Below, piece after piece: positions 55,115 to 64,000 of a stretch of 64,000 bases of DNA (position 1 is its first letter; each line of letters opens with the position of its first letter). Source of the DNA: Micromonospora tarapacensis. Its GTDB lineage: Bacteria; Actinomycetota; Actinomycetes; Mycobacteriales; Micromonosporaceae. A program made the position numbers and the translations under genes. The notes beneath the pieces are model-generated. The model searched no databases. It was given only the letters and a program-made list of their open reading frames with translations, and was not told where the DNA came from. The DNA lies in NCBI RefSeq assembly GCF_019697375.1, contig NZ_JAHCDI010000004.1:1351324-1415323 (forward strand), read 5' to 3'.

Positions 55115-55786
55115 GTGAGCAGCGCCCACCCGGCCGCCGTGCTCTTCGACATGGACGGCACCCTGGTCGACAGCGAGCGGCTGTGGGACGTCGCGTTGGC
55201 CGAACTCGCCCAGACGTACGGCGGCACGCTCTCGACCGCCGCCCGGCGGGCGATCGTCGGCACCGGCATGGCGGACTCGATGCGCATCCTGCACGACGAC
55301 CTCGGCCAGCCGCACCGGGATCCGCAGGTCAGCGCGGCGTGGATCAACGCCCGGATCCTGGAGCTGTTCCGCACCGGCCTGCAATGGCGGCCCGGCGCGT
55401 TGGCGTTGCTGGGGGCGGTGCGGCAGGCGGGCATCCCGACCGCCCTGGTCACCTCCAGCGGCCGGGCACTCGTCGAGATCGCCCTGGAGACCCTGGGCCG
55501 GGACAGCTTCGACGTGGTGGTCTGCGGCGACGAGGTCGACTCGACCAAGCCGCATCCCGAGCCGTACCTGACGGCCGCCCGGCTGCTCGGCGTGCCGATC
55601 GACCGCTGTGTGGCGATCGAGGACTCGGCGACCGGGGTGGCCAGCGCGGTCGCCGCCGGGGCGGCGGTGCTGGCCGTGCCGGCGGAGGTGCCGCTCGCGC
55701 CCCGCGACGGCGTACACCAGCTGGAGAGCCTGCTCTCGGCGGACCTGGACCTGCTGGCCGGGCTGCTGGGCCGGACGACGGTCTGA
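55115..55786 (+). CDS. HAD-superfamily phosphatase (beta-phosphoglucomutase-like)
   Basis: This 223-residue phosphatase has motif I VLFDMDGTLVDSE (nucleophile and general acid Asp), motif II TALVTSSGR, and motif III/IV KPHPEPYLTAARLLG with CVAIEDSATGVASAVAAG. The helical cap lies between motifs I and II. The substrate is probably a sugar phosphate or phosphoglycolate. The GTG at 55115 follows GAGGAGGATCC. A perfect 13-bp hairpin ends the gene on the convergent side. Confidence 0.92.
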   Translation: MSSAHPAAVLFDMDGTLVDSERLWDVALAELAQTYGGTLSTAARRAIVGTGMADSMRILHDDLGQPHRDPQVSAAWINARILELFRTGLQWRPGALALLGAVRQAGIPTALVTSSGRALVEIALETLGRDSFDVVVCGDEVDSTKPHPEPYLTAARLLGVPIDRCVAIEDSATGVASAVAAGAAVLAVPAEVPLAPRDGVHQLESLLSADLDLLAGLLGRTTV

Positions 55787-55845
55787 CGCCGGCCCGGCCC
55801 GCGCGTCGTCGCCGCGCCGGGTGCGCCCCGCCGGACGACGGTGTT

Positions 55846-55875
55846 CGGGAAGGGCCCCGGGCGGGGCCCTTCCCG
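55846..55875. terminator. Bidirectional terminator hairpin
   Basis: Perfect 13-bp arms CGGGAAGGGCCCC and GGGGCCCTTCCCG flank a 4-base loop, between the convergent HAD and ABC permease genes. Confidence 0.8.
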
Positions 55876-55880
55876 GCGGC

Positions 55881-58430
55881 TCACTCGTGGGCGATGGCGC
55901 CCAGGACGTTGATCCGGGCGGCCCGGATCGCGGGCAGGACCGCGGCGACGACGCCGATCAGCGCGGCCAGGCCGAGGAAGATCCCCATCTGGCCCCAGGG
56001 CAGCACCAGCTCGGTGATCCCCTCGTCGCGCAGCGCCTCCACCACGGCGGCGCCGAGGCCGGCGCCGACGACGACGCCGAGCAACGCACCGAACACCGAG
56101 ATCACCACCGCCTCGACGGTGATCATGCCCATGGTCTGCGACCGCCGCAGGCCGATGGCGCGCAGCAGGCCCAGCTCGCGGGTCCGCTCCAGCACCGACA
56201 GGGCCAGGGTGTTGATGATGCCGAGTACGGCGATCACGATGGCCAGCGCCAGCAGGATCTGGATCATCTGGAGCAGGCCGTCGAGCTGGCCGGTCTGCTC
56301 CTCGATGAACGCCTGCCGGTCGGCCACCGACACCTCCGGGCTGTCCGCCAGCAGTGCCTCGACGCGCGGCTGCACGTCGGCCACCTGGGCACCCGGTTCG
56401 AGCTGGATGAAGGCCTGGATCGGCTGGGTGACGCTGAAGTTGCGGGCAGCGTCGGCCGACACGGTCACCCCGCCGAAGATCGGCGTGCTTTCGTAGATGC
56501 CGGTGACCGTGTAGGTCTGCGACTCGCCGCGGGCGAACTGCACCGGCAGCGTCGAGCCGACCGACAACCCTTGCGAGGTCGCCGTGTCCGAGCTGATCAG
56601 CATCTGGCCGGCCGTCAGCCGGTCGATGTCCCCGGCGGTGGCGGTCGCCCCGTAGATCTGCCGCATCGCGGCCGGCTCGGTGACCGCACCCACCCAGGTG
56701 CGCTCGTCGCCCACCAGCGCCATGTCGGCGTACTGGCCGTCGACCAGGCGGACCCCGGGGATCGCCTTCGCCTCCTCCAGCACCGCCGGGTCGAAGCTCG
56801 GCGGTCGGGGGCCGCTCTGCACCCCCGCGATCACCAACTCCGCTGAGACGGTGTCCTCGACCAGCCCGCTGATGCTGCTCTTGGCCGAGTCGAGGATCAC
56901 CGTGATGCCGGTGACCAGGGCGATGCCGACCATCAGCGCGGCGGCGGTGATCGCCGTGCGGCGCGGGTTGCGACCGGAGTTGAGCCGGCCCAGCTTGCCC
57001 GGCACCCAGCCGGAGAAGATCGCACCGAGCGCCGCCACCACCGGCTTGCTGATCAGCGGCGTCAGCAGGGCCACCCCGATGAACGCGAACAACACGCCAC
57101 CGAGGATCGCGGCCAACGTGCTGCCGCCCGCGTACCCGCCGAGGCCGAGGAAGAGCAGCGTGGCGCCGATCGCGGCGACCAGCGCGCCGGCGACGGTGAC
57201 CTTGGTCAGCGGCCGGTCCGGCGTGGCCGCGTCCTGCATCGCCGCGATCGGTGGGATCCGCGCGGCCCGCAGCGCCGGCAGCAGTGCCGCCACCACGGTG
57301 ATCACCAGGCCGACGCCGAACGCGCCGATCACCGCCGCCGCCGGCACTCCCACCCCGGCCAGGGCGATACCACCGGCGAGGTTGCCGAACAGGTACGCCA
57401 GCAGCGCGCCGACCCCGATGCCGGCGGCTAGGCCGAGCACCGAGGCGATCAGGCCGACGGCGATGGCCTCCAGCACCACCGAACCGATGATCTGCTTGCC
57501 ACTGGCACCCACGGCCCGCAGCAACGCCAGTTCCCGGGTGCGCTGCGCCACGATGATCGAGAAGGTGTTCAGGATCAGGAACGTGCCGACCAGCAGCGCC
57601 ACCGCGGCGAAGCCGAGCAGGATCCGGTTGAAGAACGAGAGCCCTTCCTTGAGCCCGGCGGCGGCGTCGGCGGAGAGCTGCTCGCCGGTCTTGACCACGT
57701 AGTCGTCGCCCAGCGCCGTGGCCACCGAGTCGCGCAACTCGTCGTCGGGAACGCCTGCGGCGGCGGTCACCACGACGTTGTTGAACACGTCCGACTCGCC
57801 GAGCATCAGTTGCTGGGCGACCGGGGTGGTGAACATGACCTCGTTGACACCGCCGAGGGAGTCCCGGTCACCGCTGTAACCGAAGATGCCGACGATGGTG
57901 AAGTCCTTGCGCGGTTCCAGGGTGAGCACGCCCACCCGGTCGCCCAGCGCCACCTTGCCGGCGGTCGCCAGTCCCTTGTTGATCACAATTTCGTCGTCGG
58001 CCCGCGGTTCCCGGCCCTCGCGCAACTGCACCAGGTCGCTCTCCCCGGTCCAGTTGCCGCCCAGCTGCGGCGGCCCGAACGAGGTGACCACCTTGCCGTT
58101 GCTGCCGATCAGGCGGGCGCCGTCGGTGACCACCATGCCGGTGGCCCCGGCAACCCCGGGCACTGCCTGCACGGTCTCCACCGTGGTCGCCGGGAACGGC
58201 GGCGCGAGCTGCTCGCCCTCGAACTCGCTGATCTGGAGCTTCGGCTTGCCGGCCACGTTGACGTCGATGTCGGCGTACGCGTCGGCGAACAGCGAGTCGA
58301 ACGAGCGGCCGAGGGTGTCGGTGAGCACGAAGGCACCGGAGACGAACATCACGCCCAGCACCACGGCCAGGCCGGACAGGACCAGCCGGACCTTGCGGGC
58401 CAGCAGGCTCTTCATAGTCGCCCGGAACAT
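55881..58430 (-). CDS. ABC transporter permease, FtsX/MacB type (duplicated)
   Basis: This is an 849-residue membrane protein. An N-terminal anchor helix ([19 protein letters not shown]) and a large extracellular MacB-like domain precede a first FtsX block ([27 protein letters not shown]). The whole unit is then repeated (a second extracellular domain, then [29 protein letters not shown]). About eight helices in two FtsX domains make it a full-length permease. The ATG overlaps the ATPase stop (TGATG). The role is likely export of a lipid, peptide or drug, or mechanotransmission. The adjacent two-component system suggests inducible control. Confidence 0.93.
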   Translation of the reverse strand: MFRATMKSLLARKVRLVLSGLAVVLGVMFVSGAFVLTDTLGRSFDSLFADAYADIDVNVAGKPKLQISEFEGEQLAPPFPATTVETVQAVPGVAGATGMVVTDGARLIGSNGKVVTSFGPPQLGGNWTGESDLVQLREGREPRADDEIVINKGLATAGKVALGDRVGVLTLEPRKDFTIVGIFGYSGDRDSLGGVNEVMFTTPVAQQLMLGESDVFNNVVVTAAAGVPDDELRDSVATALGDDYVVKTGEQLSADAAAGLKEGLSFFNRILLGFAAVALLVGTFLILNTFSIIVAQRTRELALLRAVGASGKQIIGSVVLEAIAVGLIASVLGLAAGIGVGALLAYLFGNLAGGIALAGVGVPAAAVIGAFGVGLVITVVAALLPALRAARIPPIAAMQDAATPDRPLTKVTVAGALVAAIGATLLFLGLGGYAGGSTLAAILGGVLFAFIGVALLTPLISKPVVAALGAIFSGWVPGKLGRLNSGRNPRRTAITAAALMVGIALVTGITVILDSAKSSISGLVEDTVSAELVIAGVQSGPRPPSFDPAVLEEAKAIPGVRLVDGQYADMALVGDERTWVGAVTEPAAMRQIYGATATAGDIDRLTAGQMLISSDTATSQGLSVGSTLPVQFARGESQTYTVTGIYESTPIFGGVTVSADAARNFSVTQPIQAFIQLEPGAQVADVQPRVEALLADSPEVSVADRQAFIEEQTGQLDGLLQMIQILLALAIVIAVLGIINTLALSVLERTRELGLLRAIGLRRSQTMGMITVEAVVISVFGALLGVVVGAGLGAAVVEALRDEGITELVLPWGQMGIFLGLAALIGVVAAVLPAIRAARINVLGAIAHE

Positions 58431-59197
58431 CAGCCGGCCACCTCGGCCGGAGTGTCCAGCTTCTTCATCGTGTCCAGCACCGTCTCGGCGGTCGGCTCGA
58501 TCAGCTCGGAGACGATCTGCCCGTCGGCCAGGAACACCACCCGGTCGGCGTACGCGGCGGCCGTCGGGTCGTGGGTGACCATGACGATGGTCTGCCCGTG
58601 CTCGCGGACCGAGTTGCGCAGGAAGTTGAGCACCTCGGCGCCGGAGCGCGAGTCCAGGTTGCCGGTCGGCTCGTCGGCGAAGATCACCTCGGGGCGGGCC
58701 ACCAGGGCGCGGGCGCACGCCACCCGCTGCTGCTGTCCGCCGGAGAGCTGCGCCGGGCGGTGGTCCAGCCGGTCCCGCAGGCCCACCGTGTCGATCACGA
58801 CGTCGTACCAGGCCGGATCCGGCTTGCGCCCGGCGATCGACAGCGGCAGCAGGATGTTCTCCTTGGCCGTCAACGTCGGCAGCAGGTTGAACTGCTGGAA
58901 GATGAAGCCGACCTTGTCCCGGCGCAGCTTCGTCAGGCCCGCGTCACCCAGGCCGGTGACCGTGGTGTCGCCGACCTGCACCGTGCCCCGGGTCACCGTG
59001 TCCAGCCCGGCCAGGCAGTGCATCAACGTCGACTTGCCGGACCCCGACGGGCCCATGATCGCCGTGAACCGCCCGCGCTCGAAATCGGCGCTGACCCCCC
59101 GCAGCGCGATGACCTGAGCCTCGCCACTGCCGTACACCTTCCACACGTCGCTCGCCCGGGCTGCGGCCGATGCCGGCTGGCCTGTCGTAGCGGTCAC
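58430..59197 (-). CDS. ABC transporter ATP-binding protein (LolD/MacB type)
   Basis: This 255-residue ATPase has Walker [20 protein letters not shown]-loop [17 protein letters not shown], signature [16 protein letters not shown], Walker [14 protein letters not shown] and the H-loop [13 protein letters not shown]. The typical MacB/LolD spacing is clear. The GTG at 59197 ([12 protein letters not shown]) follows GAGAGG. The gene is coupled to the FtsX permease and forms a two-gene exporter operon. Confidence 0.95.
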   Translation of the reverse strand: MTATTGQPASAAARASDVWKVYGSGEAQVIALRGVSADFERGRFTAIMGPSGSGKSTLMHCLAGLDTVTRGTVQVGDTTVTGLGDAGLTKLRRDKVGFIFQQFNLLPTLTAKENILLPLSIAGRKPDPAWYDVVIDTVGLRDRLDHRPAQLSGGQQQRVACARALVARPEVIFADEPTGNLDSRSGAEVLNFLRNSVREHGQTIVMVTHDPTAAAYADRVVFLADGQIVSELIEPTAETVLDTMKKLDTPAEVAG

Positions 59198-59447
59198 GTC
59201 ACGTACCTCTCCGTCGCTGTCCCAATCGCACCGCCCCCGCTGGTCCGGCACGAGTTCCATCATCTGCGCCGCCGGAGGACGATCCGTCCGACTCCGGGTG
59301 GAGCCGGCGCGGATTTCCGGCTGCGGGTACCCCCCACGCGGAGTCAGGGTTGTCCCCGACCCCGCACCGCGTCAGGGGCACCCGGCGGCGGTGCACGGTC
59401 ATCCTGGCGGCTGCCGCCGCGTGAGAGTCAACCGCTTCCCGCCGTGG

Positions 59448-59468
59448 TTCGTCACGGTAGGTGACGAA
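59448..59468. promoter_or_regulatory. Palindrome TTCGTCAC-GGTAG-GTGACGAA
   Basis: A perfect 8-5-8 inverted repeat lies 13 bases after the response-regulator stop and about 250 bases upstream of the exporter start, on the same strand. It may be the binding site of the LuxR-type regulator upstream of the exporter operon, or a weak terminator for the regulator gene. Confidence 0.45.
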
Positions 59469-59481
59469 TGCAACGTCGGCG

Positions 59482-60168
59482 TTACGCCCCCGGTCGGACC
59501 AGGCCCGACTCGTACGCCAGCACCACCGCCTGCACCCGATCGCGCAGCCCCAGCTTGGTCAGCACGTGCCCGACGTGAGTCTTGATGGTGGTCTCGCTCA
59601 CCGACAGGGCCCGGGCGATCTCCGCGTTGGACAGCCCCCGGGCGACCTGCACGAGCACCTCGCGTTCCCGTTCGGTGAGCGCGCTGAGCGCCTTCGGGGG
59701 CACCGCCGCCGGATCCGGCAGGGCGTCGGCGAAGCGGTCCAGCAGCCGCCGCAGGATCCGTGGCGCCACCACCGCGTCGCCGGCGGCCACCGTGTGGATC
59801 GCGGTGACCAGGTCCTCGGCCGGCACGTCCTTGGCCAGGAAACCACTCGCCCCGGCCCGCAGCGCCCCCACCACGTACTCGTCGAGGTCGAAGGTCGTCA
59901 GGATGAGCACCCGCACGGGCAACCGGGCGTCCACGATGGCCCGGGTCGCGCTGACCCCGTCCATCCGGGGCATCCGGATGTCCATCAACACCACGTCGGG
60001 GGTCAACCGGCGGGCCAGCTCCACCGCCTCCACCCCGTCGCCGGCCTCCGCGACGATGTCCAGGTCGGCCTCCGCGCCGAGGACCATCCGGAAGCCGGTC
60101 CGCAGCAGCGGCTGGTCGTCGGCGAGCAGGATGCGCACCGGCCGGGGCCGCGCCCTCGAATCGGCCAT
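59482..60168 (-). CDS. LuxR/NarL-type response regulator
   Basis: This 228-residue protein has a receiver domain (VRILLADDQPLLRTGFRMVL, phospho-Asp in DVVLMDIRMPRMDG, Lys in FLAKDVPAEDLV). The GerE helix-turn-helix follows (LTEREREVLVQVARGLSNAEIARALSVSETTIKTHVGHVLTKLGLRDR). The ATG at 60168 starts MADSRARP. It follows the kinase gene by 35 bases and lies directly upstream of the FtsX exporter, its probable target. Confidence 0.95.
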   Translation of the reverse strand: MADSRARPRPVRILLADDQPLLRTGFRMVLGAEADLDIVAEAGDGVEAVELARRLTPDVVLMDIRMPRMDGVSATRAIVDARLPVRVLILTTFDLDEYVVGALRAGASGFLAKDVPAEDLVTAIHTVAAGDAVVAPRILRRLLDRFADALPDPAAVPPKALSALTEREREVLVQVARGLSNAEIARALSVSETTIKTHVGHVLTKLGLRDRVQAVVLAYESGLVRPGA

Positions 60169-60203
60169 CTGATCCTCCACGTTCGCCGCCTCGCTCCGCA
60201 CCC

Positions 60204-61406
60204 TCACCGCGTCACCTTGCCGCCGTCGGCCAGTGGCTCGACCGGGATCCGGGCATAGATCCGGTAGCCGCCGCCGGCCCGCCCGCCGGTGCGCAGGATC
60301 CCACCGTAGAGGCCGACCCGCTCCCGCATCCCGACCAGGCCGTGACCGATCCGGTCGGTGTCCGGCGACGGCCCCCGGCCGGTGTCGGTGACCTCGACCT
60401 CCACGGCGCCGCCCGCGAAGCTCACCCGCACCTGTGCGGTTGCCGTTCCGGCGTGCTTGAGCGCGTTCGTCAGCGCCTCCTGCACGATCCGGTACACGGT
60501 CAGCCCGACCCCCTCCTCCAGCGGCCCCGGGTTGCCCTGCACGGTCAGCGTGACCGGCAACCCGGCCTCGCGTACCTGCTCGGTCAGCAACTCGATGCCG
60601 GCGATCCCCGGCTGGGGCGCCAACTCCGCCGCCGGCTCGGCCTCGGTCCGCAGCACGTCGAGCAACCGGCGCAACTCCCGCAGGGTCGCCCGGCTGGTCT
60701 CCTCGATCGTGCCGACCGCCTCGTCCGCGGCATCCGGGTCGCGGCGCAGCACGCGCCGCACGCCGGTGGCCAGCACCCCCATCACGCTGACGTGGTGCGC
60801 CACCACGTCGTGCAGTTCCCTTGCGATCCGCCGCCGCTCGTCGGCCACCGCCTGCTCGGCCAGGGCCCGCTGGTTCGCCTCGGCGACCCGGGCCCGCTCC
60901 CGCAACGCCTCCGTCGAGGAGCGCCGCGCGTTCACGGTGCGGCCCACCGAGAACGACACGATCCCCACCAGGAGGTTGTTCGCGATCAGATAGGCGGAGC
61001 TGACCTGCGGAATGCCCGCCGGCGGCACCAGGCTGTTCACCACCGCCACCGGCAGCCACAGCACCGCCGCCGCGACCAGCGCGGGACGCACCGGACGGTA
61101 TGCGGCCATCGTGTAGGTGAGGACCACGAAGGTGAGGCTCTGCGTCGTCGGAGCCACCTCGAGCGTGACGGGCAGCAACAGCGTCGCCAGCGCGGCCGGC
61201 ACCGCCGGCCAGGTCGCCACCCGCCGCAGCACCACCGGCGCCGCGCAGAGCACGCTCCAGCCCAGCGCCGCCGGCAGCGGCCGGGGCCAGAACTCCCGTG
61301 GGGTCAGCAGGGTGAACACGACCTCCGCCAGGACCAGCCCGGCGGCCAGCAACGTGTCACCGGCCAGCGGACGCCGGCGCAGCCACTCCCTCAGCCCCAT
61401 ACCCAC
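60204..61406 (-). CDS. Sensor histidine kinase (HisKA_3 family)
   Basis: This is a 400-residue membrane kinase. About five N-terminal helices (LLAAGLVLAEVVFTLLT, ALVAAAVLWLPVAVVNSLV and others) form a compact sensor with no large extracellular loop. The dimerisation/phospho-acceptor block is ERRRIARELHDVVAHHVSVMG, with the His in ELHD. The ATPase has GLTVYRIVQEALTNALKHAG, DTGRGPSPDTDRIGHGLVGMRERV. It pairs with the LuxR regulator downstream and probably senses membrane or cell-wall stress relieved by the exporter. Confidence 0.95.
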   Translation of the reverse strand: MGMGLREWLRRRPLAGDTLLAAGLVLAEVVFTLLTPREFWPRPLPAALGWSVLCAAPVVLRRVATWPAVPAALATLLLPVTLEVAPTTQSLTFVVLTYTMAAYRPVRPALVAAAVLWLPVAVVNSLVPPAGIPQVSSAYLIANNLLVGIVSFSVGRTVNARRSSTEALRERARVAEANQRALAEQAVADERRRIARELHDVVAHHVSVMGVLATGVRRVLRRDPDAADEAVGTIEETSRATLRELRRLLDVLRTEAEPAAELAPQPGIAGIELLTEQVREAGLPVTLTVQGNPGPLEEGVGLTVYRIVQEALTNALKHAGTATAQVRVSFAGGAVEVEVTDTGRGPSPDTDRIGHGLVGMRERVGLYGGILRTGGRAGGGYRIYARIPVEPLADGGKVTR

Positions 61407-61485
61407 GCCACGACGCTAGCCGCCGCCGCTCTCGAAAGATCGTCTCGTGTGGTGACATGACCCTCCTTCCCGGGGAGGAGAGCGC

Positions 61486-62399
61486 CTACTCGTCGGCCCC
61501 CGGCGGCGCCGCGGAAGGGCGGGAATCCCGCAGCGGAGCGGGCACCGCCACCTGCTCCGGAAAGGGCGGCGGCGTGCCGCCGTAGCTGGGGCACCGGACC
61601 TGATGGCTGCACCAGTCACACAGCCGGCTCGGCCGGGGCCGGAAATCCCGCGCGTCGGTGGCCTGCTCGATCGCCCGCCACAGCGCCACCACCGTGCGCT
61701 CGAACCGCACCAGTTCCTCGGCGTCCGGGGTGTAGTCGCACACCTCGGCGTCCTTGAGGTAGAGCAGGCGCAGCACCCGGGGCACCACGCCCCGGGTGCG
61801 CCACAGCACCAGGGCGTAGAACTTCAACTGGAACAGGGCGCGGGCCTCGAACGCCTCGCGCGGCGCGCCCCCGGTCTTGTAGTCCACCACCCGCAGGGCA
61901 CCGTCGGGGGCGACGTCGAGCCGGTCGAGGTAGCCCCGGATCAGCAACTCGTCGTCGACCACGGCGGAGACCAGGCTCTCCCGCTCGGCCGGCTCCAGGC
62001 GGCGCGGATCCTCCACCGCGAAATAGCCGGCCAGCAGGGGCGAGGCCGACCGCAGGAACTCCGCCAACTCGGGCTGGGTGTCGCCGGGGAACAACCCGGC
62101 CAGCTCCGGCTGCTCGGTGACCAGGCGGTCCCACTCGCCGGCGACGAGGTCGCCGGCGGCGTCCGGGTGCGCCCGGCCGACGGCAGGTCGAACAGCCGCT
62201 CCAGCACCGCGTGCACCAGGGTGCCCCGGGCCTGCTCCACGGTGGGCCGCTCGGGCAGCCGGTCGATGCTGCGGAACCGGTAGAGCAGTGGGCAGGTCTT
62301 GAAGTCCGCCGCCCGCGACGGAGACAGCGAGGCCCGCACCGTGGCCGGCTGGTCCGTCGGAGTCGGTGCCTGCTGGGTGATCACCAAATCCGCCGTCAT
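61486..62399 (-). pseudogene. RecB-family PD-(D/E)XK exonuclease, one frame break
   Basis: The N-terminal frame has LSPSRAADFKTCPLLYRFRSIDRLPE and GTLVHAVLERLFDLPSA. The main frame has LLIRGYLDRLDVAPDGALRVVDYKTGGAPR, the RecB-like D-xnn-DYK catalytic motif, and LCDWCSHQVRCPSYGG, Cys residues of the iron-sulfur or zinc type. They are split near 62175-62178. One base restores 304 residues, the normal length for this actinobacterial family, which resembles the protein beside trmI in mycobacteria. The start ATG is at 62399. Confidence 0.85.
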
Positions 62400-62472
62400 G
62401 CCCCGGAAGGTTAGGGCACCGGTGTGACAGGACGGCCGCCGCCGCACCGGTACGTGATCTCCCGCCGCGTAG

Positions 62473-64000
<1,528 letters not shown>

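Overview
The window is a high-G+C actinobacterial chromosome segment, most likely from a Micromonospora-type member of the Micromonosporaceae. This is inferred from roughly 70% G+C, many GTG starts, the mycothiol ligase mshC, F420-type LLM oxidoreductases, glucosyl-3-phosphoglycerate synthase, an accessory SecA2, and the order uppP - histidine phosphatase - DUF3090 - SCO1664-type - mshC - PAC2 - metH, which resembles a block known in mycobacteria. I saw no rRNA, tRNA or CRISPR array.

Layout. 0-20 kb: the 5' part of a cytochrome c oxidase gene (ctaD), a STAS/ATPase regulator, two glycosyltransferases (one GpgS), secA2, a GAF-ANTAR regulator, several small conserved genes, a repeat-containing peptide gene next to a cupin oxygenase, and a minus-strand operon of four genes around an FtsK/SpoIIIE ATPase. 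20-30 kb: a ClpC-like unfoldase, small conserved genes, a LysR regulator, a hemerythrin protein and an M20 peptidase. 30-42 kb: the conserved mshC/metH block. 42-51 kb: accessory DNA inserted at the 3' end of metH. A 23-nt direct repeat that includes the metH stop codon bounds a ~7 kb element. It carries a damaged tyrosine integrase, an XRE/TPR regulator, small genes, a Nudix hydrolase, an HD protein and a lower-G+C predicted PD-(D/E)XK nuclease. A second, decayed element of the same family follows directly. 51-64 kb: a MarR-controlled flavin oxidoreductase pair, a deletion scar, lipoprotein and metallopeptidase genes, an ABC (FtsX-type) exporter with an adjacent two-component system, a RecB-like nuclease, a site-2 protease and the start of trmI.

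Two things colour the whole reading. First, at least ten otherwise well-conserved genes have broken frames, and all 14 sites counted outside the integrase and the tandem-repeat gene are net one-base losses, most of them visibly in G or C runs. That looks like homopolymer error in the assembly more than real gene decay. Affected genes are listed here at full length with the break given. Second, the most interesting candidates for new biology are the lone nuclease in the metH-borne element, the FtsK operon with its small helical partner, and the repeat peptide/cupin pair.
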